64,000 nt of DNA from Selaginella tamariscina (GCA_003024785.1 PUQB01000956.1:1-64000), one strand, 5' to 3'; positions 24,840-37,643 are shown, counted from the stretch's first letter. The notes: a model not told the origin generated them from the sequence alone. Program-made: numbers and translations.

Positions 24840-25109
24840 TCTGTTGGCTGATGATCTGGGAATACAATCATACATACACATATGAGTACAGTGTGTGTAT
24901 GTATATGCATGAGCTATGTCTCAATTATATTATATGAAGAATTAGGATGGTATATAGGACAGTAAACCATGTAAGTGACTATATTGTTGAAACATACATA
25001 TAAACACGTAGTATGCGTGTGTAAATTGTATATATATGATAATATATATCTGACTGACCTCAATGCGATCCAGCTTCACAATAAAATGTCCATATGATCA
25101 TGAAAAACT

Positions 25110-25365
25110 ATGAGATTTCAAGAAGAACCCATTACAAAAAGAGGGGTTTTAGAACAACCCAAGTTGAGGAATCGCGGTTTCAAACTTAACACAGTGAAGA
25201 TCAATGCAGTATACAACATGAACAACAAAGGCGCCAACGATATAGCATTCGGAATAAACATTACTAGTCATAAACACCACATTAATTATGATTTGCTGAC
25301 AGTTTCAGAGAAATCTGCCCAAACTTGGCTTCGTGGTAATTTTGAGTGCGCCGTTTTCTGGCCTG
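25110..25365 (+). CDS. Unrecognised open exon upstream of the kinase gene
   Basis: From ATG 25110 an open frame of 85 codons reaches a good donor site (CCTG|gtaagt at 25365/25366). The protein (begins MRFQEEPITKRG, includes NTVKINAVYN, ANDIAFGINIT and RGNFECAVFWPG) is of mixed, non-repetitive composition unlike the surrounding AT-rich noise. I do not recognise a domain and could not find a matching downstream exon. It could be the first exon of a gene divergent from the kinase, an exon fragment, or chance. Confidence 0.25.
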
Positions 25366-26133
25366 GTAAGTTCTCGAGAACGTTATACATACACAACGTT
25401 ACATATATATATATATATATGTATGTACGTATACATGCATGCTGGTTTGCTTAAATACATTTATAAAACATAGTACTGTTTATTTGGTGGTCATTTTTAT
25501 TTGGATATAATCTTTGAATCTCTTACATGTTTATTCGTATGTTTACGTAAATCCATCCAAAAAATATAAATGCATATAAATGTATATATTGACTTAGATC
25601 TAAATATAAATATTGACTTAATCTAAATATAAACATGCAATATTTGAAGTGTTTATATATAGGAGAAAGATATCTAGATTTCACGCGTGTGCATATGTAC
25701 GCGTGAGCTAACGATAACGCTGTTTTGTACATACAAGCACACGCATGAGAGTTAATGTAGACAGTCTACTGTCTACACGTATGTGTTTCTAGATAGTAGA
25801 AAAGGGTACACGCACTTTGAGGTGATGCGTTATCAGAATTAGGCCATGTCAATGTTTATATGTATATATATTGTGTAAGTAAATAAAACATATAATACGT
25901 ATTTATAATTAAGCATTAATGTGAAATTCAATAACGTAGAATGATGGGTGAAGGTAGTGACATCATTGTGGATCTATAATTAAACATGTATATATTAGAA
26001 TGGATGGGCTTTTATGATGTTAACTTTTGATGGCTACAAACTTTTAATATTATTCTTTTTCTTTGTAAAAGTTATAATTTTCTTCTTTTATTCACTTTTC
26101 AAGTCATTTTTTAAAATATTATTTCAAGATTAA
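25366..26133. other. AT-rich intergenic DNA
   Basis: No gene seen. Contains short repeats around aaatataaaca at 25560-25640 and several (TA)n tracts. Confidence 0.55.
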
Positions 26134-26380
26134 GTGTTTATCATAAACAAGTCAAGAAGACAAGAAACAAATTGAATTATAGAAATCGAAACAAACCAAG
26201 AGGTTTAGATCTTAAACTTATTTTGAATCGGAATGTTTAACCTAATCATGTTCACCTAGGGAAGCATTTGTGAATTTAATGACCCTTATTTATATCCTTA
26301 TCCTTATCAATAATTTTAATCTTTGTTCATATCCTTATATGTATCCGTATTAATATTCGTGTGACTAAGTCATATTGTCA
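26134..26380 (-). repeat. Left (3') LTR remnant of the decayed chromovirus
   Basis: Begins near tgtttatcataaacaagtc and ends near catattgtca. It is similar in order and wording to 30275-30418 but carries about 100 bp more. Borders were placed by eye. Confidence 0.45.
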
Positions 26381-26395
26381 TACCATTCCCTACCT

Positions 26396-26578
26396 TCAAG
26401 AGCTGGGCTTGTTTGGATACCTACGACAAAACTCATTGACCATATCGCAAACATGTTGAAGATTCGTTGCAGGTTCCCAAGAACATTCACTTGGAGGGTG
26501 ACCAACCCATTCCACCAAGTAATAGAGTCGATGGCAAAGGAACTTGGAGTCCAAGATTTTATTGACTTTGTATTCCAA
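26396..26578 (-). pseudogene. Chromodomain of decayed chromovirus
   Basis: This 60-residue stretch contains YKVNKILDSKF, LYYLVEWVGHPPSECSWEPA and a following NL/hydrophobic helix, the aromatic-cage and WEP landmarks of a chromodomain fused to integrase in chromoviruses, where it is thought to target integration to heterochromatin. It abuts the left LTR remnant. Confidence 0.75.
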
Positions 26579-28594
26579 ATCATTATTAACTATAATTGGA
26601 GTTGGAGGTGGTAAAGTTTAACTAGGAAGCGTGTTCGGATGATATGACTCAAGAAAAAGAAATATGGAATACTGAATGGATGTGCATTGAAGAAGAAAGC
26701 TCCTCACATCATTGATATGAGATGTCATAAGAAATAGACCAAGCGTTGATAGTCGAATTTTTCATAAGGTTATATAGTCTTGATGTTGCATTAAAGAAAC
26801 CAGACTTGCTCACCAACCTGATAAATTGGATTGTCTTTACAATACCAATCAATAGTTGTTTTTGATGTTTTTGTGCCTCTAGAAGATGTTGATAAATTGT
26901 AGCGTGGATAGACTGGAGACGGTCAAGTCAATCTTCAACAGATGAATTTATCGAGCTCTCGAACATATCAAAACTCAATCGTGGATGTGACTTGTCAAGG
27001 CATAAAAGGGTGACATACTAGTTGATGCATGCTTAGAGTTGTTGTAGGAGAACTGAGATTGTCCATTGAGATGCAAGACCTTGCAAGGTGTTATTGGAGT
27101 TGAAAGCGGTTGGAGGAGACCATATGAGCAATGATGAGGAATTTTAGAGCAAGCATAAATGTCATAGGTATGAATAAACTTGACATAGTCGGGGCTACCA
27201 ATAGTTATGACTAATTAATTCAACTATTTTTATAATGCCAAAGTGACCATAAAGTAGAGTGTCATGATGAGACTGCAACACTTGAAGTCGAGCGTCACCC
27301 GATGGAACATAAATCAAGCCGTTATGGAGAAGCAGATTGTTGACAAATCAAAACAGATTGTAGTCGAGTCGTGAGACAAATAGAGTGTTACATGCGATAT
27401 CTAAATTGGAGATGAGTTCATACTAGATAGTGTAAAGAAGGCCTGAGTCAAAGGGTGCAACATGAATAATGAGTTCTTGGAGGCGTTCAGGACCAAGTAT
27501 CACTTGCTTTTGTTGGTTAAACTCGACGTCACTAGCATGCGGTGCCAAATATGCTTGTCGTGAAAGCGTGTTGGATTGAACTTGTTGAGTGCCAGCTCGA
27601 TACTTGATTTTGAAGTCAAACCAAGAGAGGGAACTAATGGGTCCAACGATCTTGATGTTAATTCAAAATTTGAGCCTAAGAGAAATAAACCAAGTTCCAA
27701 TGATCAGTGAAGATAATTACCTTGTGCAGAAAGCCTTCAAAAAACCTTTTTCATTCTTGAAAGTAATCAACGATAATTAAGTCATGAATCTTATAATTGA
27801 TCTCCGCAATTGTGAATTTGCACAAGTGGAATGCTACAGGGTGTAGATTGCTCTCATAGTTATATTGATAGAATACCACCCAAAGCAAAATCAGATTGAT
27901 TTGTTTTCATCACAAAGGGTTTGCCAATTTGGGGTGAAGCAAGATCATAGCCAAGGTAAAAGCAAACTTGAGTATGATAAACACATTCTCAGCCTCCATA
28001 GACCACTTAAATAGAACCTCTTTTTGATGGGTTGATTCAATGGGAGCACAATTTTGAAGAAGTTCTTGATGAAATGAAGGTAGAAATTAGCAAAGCCAAG
28101 GAAATACTGTATGTCTCAAGCTAACTTTGACATTTCCCACTCAAGAACTGTACACACCTTGGCTAGGTCTATGGAGATTCCAGTACTTGACACTACATAT
28201 CCTAGAAACTCGACTTGTTCTTGATGAAACTGACACTTCTCCAACTTAGTTTAGAGACTATGTTGTCGAAGTCTTTCCAAAACCTGACAGACATGTTACT
28301 AATTTTCCTCTTTCGTCTTCAAAAAAATAAAGATGTTGTCCAAGTAAATAATCACAAACCAATCAAAAAGCGCAAAAAATGTTGTTGGCTATATGCTGAA
28401 AAACTGCAGGGGCATTGATTAACCTGAAAGGCATCATCATGTACTCAAAACGCCTAAAGAGTGTACAAAAAACAGTCTTCCATTTGTCACCAGGGCTAAT
28501 ATGAAGCAGATTGTAAGCACCTCAAGGTCAATTTTCATAAAGTAACAAGTCCCATGAAACACTCAAGAATCTCAAAGATCAGAGGTAGAGGATA

Positions 28595-28984
28595 CTAGTT
28601 ACAAATGGTGATCTTATTCAACTTGAGATAGTCGACCATTAATTGGAAAAAGCTATCATTTTTCTTAATGAAAAAAGTAAGGGCACCAGCTAAAGACTTG
28701 GAATGACGAATGAAACTAATAACCAAGTTGCTATTGATGTATTCCCGCAAAGCTTCAAACTCAAGTAGAGAAAGATCATAGATCGGACCAAACGGAGGTA
28801 TTTTACCTTTAATAGTATCAATTAAATAGTCACATGGACGATGTTCAGGAAAACAACTGGCTTGGACCTTGTCAAATACATCTGTAAACTCATGATATGT
28901 AAATGGCAAGAAACTAGAGTAAATGTTAAAGACGGAGTCATCATCATAGCAAAAACTATGTTTAGTTGAGTATGGCCAACACAT
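28595..28984 (-). pseudogene. Reverse transcriptase N-terminal part of decayed chromovirus
   Basis: Reads FPEHRPCDYLID, GKIPPFGPIYDLS, LEFEALREYINSNL, FIRHSKSLAGALTFFIKK and VDYLKLN, the gypsy pol segment just before and at the start of the RT domain. Downstream catalytic parts are broken up between ~28600 and 28000. Non-functional. Confidence 0.75.
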
Positions 28985-30274
28985 ATAAATTTTGCCAATG
29001 AAATGATTGAGATATGAATTGGGGATGTTATTGAAGTTGAAGTCAAAGTTGGAGCTAATGTCATTGGAGACGTAAGATGTTGTCAGGATGGAGTCATGAT
29101 CAAAGCCAAAGATAGAGATGAAGTTGAAGTTAAAGCTAGATATGGAGATGCAGAAGTGCTGCCAGAAACCAGAGGTGTGGCTAGGAGTTAGAGTTGTAGA
29201 GGTATTACTAGGAGCCAGAGTTGCCGAGATATGGCCAGGAGTCGGAGATGAAACATAAACTAGAGCAAAAACAACTAGGATATAAGTTGTTCAATCAATT
29301 TGCGGATTGAGAGTCTTGAACCAAGGAAGACTAAGAATAACAAGAGTGTTAAGAATTGTTGAAGGAGACTAAACACAAGATATTACCGAGGGTGATCGTG
29401 AAAGGCATGGTTCTTTCAATAATATCACTGGACATCATTGGTCTTCCATCAACAACTGTCAACTTAGCAATTTGGTGTCCATCCTTATAAACACAAGTTT
29501 GATTAAAGATGTCGTTGTCACTCAGCTTGTGTCAATGGCCCTCGTGGTCGAAAAACATCCACTTGCATCGGTTTGGCGTCAGAAGATAGAGTGGCTGATG
29601 GTTCTTGCACTATTAGAGTTAGAGTACGTTTCTATTAATGTCGCTCAAAATCATTGATTGTCATAACGAACTGCATGAGCAATAGCTTTATCCAAAAAAT
29701 TTAGGTCCTTGAGAGTGAGTAGGAGATTCTTAACATCATCATAAATACCTTCCCTGAACTGATTAAGGAGGGCAACATCATCTCAATTATGTTGCATGAA
29801 AGTAATTGGAAATTAGAAGCATATTTGGATGCTGCACGAAAGCCTTGTTATAGTTGTCAAAGTTTGGTTACCGCCATGCATTCATGGTCAAGATAGCCGA
29901 AGGTAACTTCAAAGGTTTGGAAAAACATAAGTGTGATGAATCTTCTCCAAGTAAAGTTGCAAAACACTTAAAAGCTACATTGGTGAGAAGTGTGCTTACA
30001 AGACCTACTTGTGCTACAGCTATAGGGTATAGGTGCGGGTGTAAACAAAAGACAAACTGAAATTGATTCATGAAACCCCAAAATTGTGACCTTGAATCAT
30101 CAAACTTGGTGACTTTCGATTATGAAACTCATGATGAAAATGCTTTCACAACTATCAATTCTCAAGTTGTAACTGTTGAAATTGTTGTGTAAGGAGTTCT
30201 ATATCAATATAACACATGTTAAGGAACTTTGACAGCTCAGAACCAAGGGAATGAAGAAGTATTTCGGTTCAAAT

Positions 30275-30418
30275 TGTCAAGAACCAAGCCAAAAAGATAA
30301 GAAACAAGCTAGATTATAAAGATTGAAACAAGATAAGAGGCTTAGCTCTTAAATTGGCATTGAATCTTATTTATATCTTTATCCATATTTGTATATGTGA
30401 TGAAGTCAGATCATTACA
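30275..30418 (-). repeat. Right (5') LTR remnant of the decayed chromovirus
   Basis: About 144 bp resembling the left LTR, running from tgtcaagaacc to ..tcattaca. It is partly deleted relative to the left copy. Confidence 0.4.
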
Positions 30419-31810
30419 ATATTAATATGGGTTAAGGTATTGTTATGTCATAGTTTTATTTTAAATTATTTTTTATTTTGGAAGTTAATTGTTGTTACTA
30501 TTAAACTAAATTGTTGAATCTCTAAATGTAACAAGAAATAACCTCAAATGTTTAGAGATGATTCAACTGGTTGTTGCCATACATATTAAAAAACTTTAAG
30601 TAAAAATAAAACTTACCTTATCTCAATTTGTTTTTAGTTTTGAATCTAAATTCATATTCGTGTTGAGTGAGAATGGATAGAATTTAGGAACATCCCTTGA
30701 GTTGACCTAACCCAATGGTTCCAAGTCTCTTGGGGTAGGGCTATTAGTTAAACTCACTAACCCTAATACAAAGGGGTTTGGTGCCATCCCACTTAAGCAA
30801 GCAAGAAAACAAGGGCCCCATATTAATGTATATTAAGTAGAGTAGGTGATCATGCTAGAGACTGAGAAGTCTTTGGCTCTTGGCTCCCCCATTGGCATAA
30901 GCCTAACTTGTGTTGCTAAGGCACACCTATTGTGTCTCCTCCCAAAGGTTGCCCACTATGCCCATGTGATCAAGTATGTCGCATTCATAAAGTTAATTAA
31001 CTCCTTTTGTCTGATAATATGTTTGCACACCTGGAAGGTTTTTGTCTGGTACACTCTAGAGGTTGAAGCCTTACTCATGCCTCTTCTTTAAGGCAACTAT
31101 AAAGAACATTCATAGCTAAGTAAAGCACACATCTTGGCTCATAGTGTGAGCATGTCCATGCCTTTGTCTAATTATATATGAGTATGGAATTCCAGGGTTG
31201 ACATTTGCAAGCCACATTCGTGACACCATGTGTAACTCGTCTTTGAGGGGCTATGATGATATGTCACATGTACATTATATTAGGATGGATGCACATAATA
31301 CAACACCCAAGGCATGACCTTTGGGGTTGTCTCATGGAGTTTAACACTGAGGTGGTTATAATAAACACATGCATGTGTTTCAAGTGGGGGGTAGCCTTAG
31401 GCATTTTCTCAAGGGAGGTTAAGTCTTTTAGTCAAATGTGATTATTGACATGCATGGCTAAGGGTGTTTGACCTCAAGGTATGTGAGTATGTTCAAAGGT
31501 TGAGCAACTTAAGCTCTTTAGCAAGGCCTTCATAAACACACACACATAGTCACCTTTAGTGAATGCATGTCCAAGCTTAGGTGGTTTTGCTTAGGGAAAT
31601 ATTCTTTGTGTGGTTTTAATATAACCTTTCAATATTCAATATAAGTAAATATAAATTTTCAATATTCAATATAAGTAATCAACAGTAACATTATTTTCTT
31701 ACTTCTTTCTAGTAAGATTTTCTTAATTTTCAATTTCTTTTTTCTTTTTTTTTAAATTAATTGCTATTTTCTTTTCATCTAGCATGGGTTGTTTCTCCAC
31801 CATTGAATAT
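30419..31810. repeat. Non-coding repetitive DNA, dispersed repeat family
   Basis: No gene. The sequence is less AT-rich than the deserts and contains phrases related to 6.3-6.7 kb (see that entry). Between 31620 and 31680 a short unit (caatattcaatataagta) is duplicated in tandem. Open frames here have no recognisable sense. Confidence 0.4.
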
Positions 31811-32229
31811 TAATCTTAGGGCATCTGTAGTGGTGGTTATAAATCAATTAACAATTTTTTGGCTAAAATTAGATTTTTTGCCTACAGTGGTACATCATAA
31901 ATCACTAATAAATTTCTGAAAGCACTATAACTGCCTCAACTTCCATAAATATTTGGGTTCTTTATGGTAAAATATAGTGCCCCCACCCATTCCTGCCACA
32001 CCATTCTCAAATCCTCCTCTCTCCTCTTTCTTGCTTTGCTCATTTATTTTCTCATTCTTTCCCTTCCCTCTTCCTCAACATGAGAACACCATGTTCCTGA
32101 GATTCCATGCATTGTCCACTATTAGGCTATGCCTCCCATTTCAAATGATTATGCCATTGCAACCAACTCCTCACCATAATTTTTCTACATAATTTTTTTT
32201 CTACTGAGGACTGGTAGCTCTGCCTGAGT

Positions 32230-32900
32230 TGGCTAGAAGTATCCCAAGACCCCATCATGAACACTGGCAAAAGGGCACTGACTTTTGGATGCATGTGACC
32301 ATGTCATTCAATGGTGCAGGTGCAAAAGGCATTGTTGAGTCGGTTTGTTGGGGCCATCCAACCCAAGGTTAATAAATTTTGTGGGGTGTAAGCTCATGTT
32401 TGTGCCTTTGTGAAATATTACAAATCTACACAATCATGAGCATATTGTAGCTTTACTTATGTAGGTAGAGGCACAGAATGAGTTAGGCAAAAGTGCCAAC
32501 GAGAAGCACAATGATGTACTCATCTTGTATGAGTCGCAACTGAAGTCTCCCTTCACCATGGTAATATTTGGTCTTTGTTGTGTGGGACACTAAAATGGCA
32601 AAAAACTCAATGTTATCACTGTTACAAAGCCCATCATAAAGAAGCTCAAGGCCAACAAGCCTATTGTCAAAGGGGAGGATGTTGTCCCTACCAATGTAGA
32701 AGCCATTAAGGCCTTTAACGAGTTGGCCCGGCCTCTTGGCCAAAAGACAACCAAAAGGGTGGTTAAGAACAATAAGGACATGGCTGCCCTCACAAGTAAC
32801 TCAACCATCATGGCCAAGGTAATAGTTGATGTAGCACTTCATGCCAAGCACAAGGTAGACGCATTGGAGTTGATCTCAAGGAGAGGATGATATGTGTTGA
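32230..32900 (+). pseudogene. PIF/Harbinger ORF1 (Myb-like DNA-binding protein) remnant
   Basis: In broken frames I can read HWQKGTDFWMHV at the start (Myb-like helix region) and VEAIKAFNELARPLGQKTTK with following lysine-rich helix at ~32695-32760, matching the RP.G.K..K segment of ORF1 proteins. In active elements ORF1 assists the transposase in binding the ends. Multiple stops make this copy inactive. Confidence 0.5.
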
Positions 32901-33149
32901 CATGAATATTACATGTTGGAACAATGTCGCATTTTACAAGTAGCAAAGGCCTAAGACATGGAGGAGTAAAGTGGGGAAGGGTGGTTATCTTTTGAATAAA
33001 CTAATTTACATGTCTCATGTTGTTGCCAAAGATGCTCTACAAGATCATTGTGTAGTTGGACATGTGCAGCATCATCGCACATTGCACAAAAACGATCCAC
33101 AAACTAATCGAAGTCGCATTGGCAAGCTCTCCACATTCGATTGTCCCTC

Positions 33150-34070
33150 CAATCCTACCCACACTTGTCCCTCCTCTTCAAGCTGGTCCTCACGATCATA
33201 TTATGCAAAACTATGCATGTTATCATTATTGTCTTTAGATTCTCCAAACGCCATGTGTGCCAGCCCACAAATGATGGCAAATCGAACTTGTAGTATGCCA
33301 AATGCGTGTTCCACGTCTTTATGCATTGTATCATGCTTTTGTGCAAAATGTATATAGTGTAAAGGATTGATATTAGTACTATCTAGTATGTACATGTGTA
33401 TAGATGTACAATATTTACTTTTTCTTGCACTTTGTGGGAGTGATATGGTTTTGACTAGGGTGGCACAGTTGGGATATATGTTGTCGGCAAGATAATAGCC
33501 CATTTCATAGTCGTGCCCATTAATGGCAAAGTTGATGGGTGTTGCTCATCCATTACAAAGCTCATGAAACAACTTTGAATGATCTAGCACATTGATGTCG
33601 TGTGGGCTTCTTTGTCTTGCCAGTGTACTAGCCAGCCCATGTAACATGATAGTTTTTCCAAAACCAATGCCAATCGAGTGAGCCAAGCATTCTTGAGAAC
33701 CCATGTGTCTCATTCTCCACTAATAAATAAACATTACACATCTTGCTCATTCAATTGGCATAAATAACATTCACAAAATGCTTGCACAATTGTTACAACA
33801 AAGTGACACATACATTCACGACCAGTACTCTTTGCCATGCATAGGGACTTATTAATGAATTTGGCGAGATGCCGTATGCCAATTGACTCATTATTGAGGT
33901 GCACTTATGTAGTGTTGAGAAGCCCATATGCCTTGTCACATCTAGCTTTTGCACAAAGTAGTTATCCACCTGTTATAGAGTATCCACTATGCAGAGAAAT
34001 AGTGAACAAGACATACAGAATCGGTGACAAAAATCGATGCCTTGCATGAACCTTGTTGATGAGACAACCT
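33150..34070 (-). pseudogene. PIF/Harbinger transposase (HARBI1-type) remnant
   Basis: Reading in reverse through several frame breaks: DYFVQKLD, LHKCTSIMSQLAYGI, RMLGSLDWHWFWKN (catalytic Asp region), INVLDHSKLF, FAINGHDYEMGYYLADNIYP, KDVEHAFGILQVRFAII and IMITCIVLHNMIV. These are the ordered landmarks of plant PIF/Harbinger DDE transposases. Frames shift repeatedly, so no functional protein is made. Confidence 0.75.
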
Positions 34071-34200
34071 TGTGTTCATCCACTAAGTCTCATGTGGGTG
34101 GACCAATGTGCTGCATGTATAATAATAGATTGCTGTTGAGCAACTGTTGATAAAAGCATTGCATCGTCCTAAATACTGTCAGTACGATCCACAATGTGAG

Positions 34201-35496
34201 TTCACGGAGTGTGAACGAGGAAAAGAAACAGATGTTATGGTGAGTTTACGGTGCATCCGACATATATTTATGGTGAAATTATGGAATATTTTATTTTGTA
34301 CTCTTTTTTAATAAGACTTCAAATTTCTTTAGCATGGGTGTTTCTCAGGCAAACTGAAATTCTAGATAGCTACCATTTGAACTTATTAGAACTTGGGACA
34401 TGCATTTTCCATGTTTGCGTAGCCCTCATATGTAAATCAAGATATTTTCGACATAGCAAGATTTAGTTTTAGAGTAACTTTTTGGTATATAACAAGAGGA
34501 TTCAGAAAAAAAAAATCAATATCAATCCTTCCTTGTTGAATTCTTTTTCAATATTTTCATAATGTCCATCAGTGTCATTATATATTCCACGATTAACTTA
34601 GCTAACCACAAATGACTGTTGACAATCGATCGTTAATTTAAAAGGCTTACAATTTAAAAAAAAATGAATTAGAAAAATATTTAAAAGTCAAAGTATTGTG
34701 CACATTGCATATGTTGTAATAGTATTGTTAAGGATATAAGTATGGTGCTTACTATAAGAGAAGTACAAGAATGATACTTAGTATAAAGATATGTGTGAAA
34801 GAAATTTTTGTTTAGATTATTTAAGTTAAATATTAATGCAAATTTGTCCTTCTTAATATACATATTTATTGAAATATTCCTTTGAGTCTTTGAGTAAGTA
34901 ACAAGTAGTTTAATCACTACGTGGCATGACTAACAGGTTACAGGCCCGCGACTTAATAAATGATGTTGTAATTTATACAAGTTCAAACTACAGGGACGCG
35001 ACTTAAGAATATAAAGTTTGACTATTTGTTTGCATGAGATATATAATATGTATAACAATTGAAAGCTTAAATGTTCATGTGTTCGAATGTATACAGATAT
35101 ATCGTATGAAAACAATTGACACACACACCCACGCACGCCCGCACGCACTTAAAATAATAAAAAGATACAGAAACATCTAATATTTCACTCTATCTCTATA
35201 ACTATTATACTAATGCATGCAAAGGTTAGAGAGTAACTTCAAATCATACCTCATACAGCAACAAACGTTCCACCTTTCTTAGACTGCTACGGAGAGTACA
35301 GAGTACTTATCTCTTACCTTTTATTTACTTGTTATGAATCTACTTAAATATTATTTTATAAAAAATTACGGTGAAGATATTATATATAAAAACAAATGAA
35401 ACTCAATATATACCATTGGAGTGTACACCAGATACGAAATGGTTGTTGTCTGTTTCATTTACTGTAGTTACAACAACGGATAAATAAGTTGAGGCA
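34201..35496. other. AT-rich intergenic DNA
   Basis: No gene seen. Two similar phrases (ggcccgcgacttaataaatg at ~34940 and agggacgcgacttaagaatat at ~34990) form a weak local duplication. The right part probably holds the 3' UTR of the sugar transporter. Confidence 0.55.
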
Positions 35497-37358
35497 TTAT
35501 AAAGTTGGAATGTCTGGCTTCTTACATCTTGCAAATCTCTTCCAATACCAATGCTTATCCCACTCACACTGCATCTCCTCAATTGGAACACCCCTTGTCT
35601 CTGGTAAATAGATATGTACAAAGATTGTCATCACAGCCACCCAGGCAGCAAAGAAGAAAAATAACCCATATTCCATGGCACAGTACATGGAAAGAAAGCA
35701 CTGTGCAATCCCAAACGTGAACAGCATGTTAACCGAAACCGCAATACTCTGTCCAGCAGACCTCGTCTCTAAAGAAAATATCTCACTTGGGATTAACCAT
35801 CCTAATGGTCCCCAAGACCATGCGAATCCAACCACATATACAACTGTGAGGAGTAATATCACAATCGCATATCCCCTTGGAAGTGTGTCTGTGTTTGCTT
35901 TCATCTTAAACGCTAGTATCGTACCTATAATCACCTGCAGTTGAGTGTCACCAAGTGTTCTCTCTCTCTCTCTCTCACACAGACACACACACGCAAGAAC
36001 GAACCTGGGTTATGAACATGAAAATGCCACCATAAAGAAACAAGAGTTTACGTCCAAGCTTATCTACAGTAGCAATGGATATCCCTGTTGTAACAATGCT
36101 GGCGATTCCGGTAATGAGAGGGGCATAAAGGGAGGCTCTTGTGTGAAACCCAACAGACTGGAACAAAACTGGTGCGTAAAATGCAATAACATTAATCCCT
36201 GTCACTTGCTGAAAGAAAGGAATCAACACAGCCATGGTTAGCTGAGGTCTGTTCTCTCTCTTAAGTATGTTACCAAATGGATTTGTCACTTTTGAAGCTG
36301 CTGAAGTTACATTTACCATCTCATTGAACTCAGTATCTACATCATCTGTTCCACGGATACGTACCAGAATCCTTCTTGCTGGTTCGTAGTGACCTCGTTG
36401 GACCAGACTGTTTGGTGTGTCAGAAAGAAATATGCCTGCAAGTGTGAGAAATAATGCTGGGATTGCTGCGAGTCCAAGTGATAGCCTCCAACCCCATGGG
36501 TGCAGGTTGATCGCTCCATAGTTGACTAGATTCGCAAAGACAAATCCAAAGCTGATTGCTTGTTGAAACATGAAGTTGAAGGCACCTCGACGGTTCGAAG
36601 GTGCCATCTCTGATAAGTAAAGTGGCACTGACTGCAAAAGCATGAACTATGTACAGTACTTAATAGCTGTATATAGATAGATAGATAAATAGAGAGAGAG
36701 GAGGAAAGACAGAGAGAACTTCTAATAGTTATGGTGAGAGGATCCCACTGTGCGTGTTTCATAGAATGTATTCAACTTATTTATATGTTCTCAATGTTGG
36801 TGATCACATATACATTCTTAACATGATATACATGCAGATCTTATATAACACAAATACATACGACGGACACATACAATATACCTGACTTCCATAGCCAACT
36901 CCAACTCCAAGCAACACACCCGGCAGCAATGAGCATAGCCAAATTAAAAGCTCCAGCATTAAACGCAGAACCAACAACGAAACAAACTCCACCAATAATC
37001 ATAGATGGCCTTCTTCCAAACTTGGAGGTGACATAGGAAGCTCCAAAGCTGGTAAAAAGAGCCGCTAAATATAGAGACGATGTGAATGCTTGGAGTCCCT
37101 GATTGTTGTATTTGCAGTAATTGCTTTCGTGAGCCCTGTGTTTGTGGTCATACACAGTTGGAAAAAACTCCAGAAGAAAATCATCCATTGCTATCACCCC
37201 ACCTAAACATATCAAATCTGAATAATACACACACTACACACAATTAAGAGCTTACCTGAGATTCCTATATCATATCCGTAGATGAGACCACCACTAGCAG
37301 CAGCGATACAAGCAAGTAAAACTGGGATTGTAATACGTCCTCCACCATTTCCTTCCAT
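35497..37358 (-). CDS. STP-type monosaccharide/H+ symporter (major facilitator superfamily), one frame break
   Basis: Four exons: 37358-37256, 37202-36882, 36631-36005, 35934-35497, about 496 residues, the usual size. An in-frame ATG at 37397 would add 13 residues. Landmarks: first membrane helix with GGLIYGYDIGISGG; SKFGRRPSMIIGG between helices 2 and 3; SVPLYLSEMAPSNRRGAFN; FQQVTGINVIAFYAPVLFQ; DKLGRKLLFLYGG; WSWGPLGWLIPSEIF; final LPETRGVPIEEM. These are the sugar-porter signatures of the plant STP/hexose transporter family at the plasma membrane, importing hexoses with protons. Exon 2 has a break at ~36913-36922: the chain reads AAGCVAWSWSW where the next frame gives VLLGVGVGYGSQ, the expected helix, consistent with two missing bases or one extra. 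The other exons are intact. Confidence 0.9.
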
Positions 37359-37643
37359 TGCTTGAGCTTGCTTATAAGAATAGGACTCTTCATACATACA
37401 TACATATATATTATTTAGATATTGATACTACAAGACAAGACCAAGACTTGAAAGTCAATTGTTTCACCGCCTATTATATATCTTGCAAATGTAATTCCCA
37501 AAGATTAGCAGGAACAAAACACACACACACACACACACGTGCCATATGAAGCAGCTTTTTCATACATGAAAGAAAAAGTATCAAATAAAAGCATTTGGTA
37601 TTGACTAAAGAAATAAATATCCAAGGTACCTCCTTTAACAAGT

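Larger units (their letters stand above)
26134..30418 (-). mobile_element. Decayed Ty3/gypsy chromovirus, minus orientation
   Basis: Related flanking segments at ~26134-26380 and ~30275-30418 (shared motifs gacaagaaacaa, aagaggtttagatcttaaa / aagaggcttagctcttaaa, ttatatccttatcc / ttatatctttatcc) look like degenerate LTRs. Between them, in reverse, are gag-like remnants, a reverse-transcriptase start and, next to the left LTR, a chromodomain. That order with a terminal chromodomain is typical of plant chromoviruses. All frames are broken by many stops, and the right LTR is shorter than the left. LTR limits are approximate. Confidence 0.7.
31815..34200. mobile_element. Decayed PIF/Harbinger DNA transposon with both reading frames
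   Basis: Two convergent coding remnants define it: a Myb/trihelix-like ORF1 on the plus strand (~32230-32900) and a DDE transposase on the minus strand (~33150-34070). This pairing is the usual plant PIF/Harbinger arrangement. A candidate left end is TTA followed by GGGCATCTGTAGTGGTGG at ~31815, resembling PIF-type termini, but no matching right terminal repeat was found, so the borders are estimates. Confidence 0.6.
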
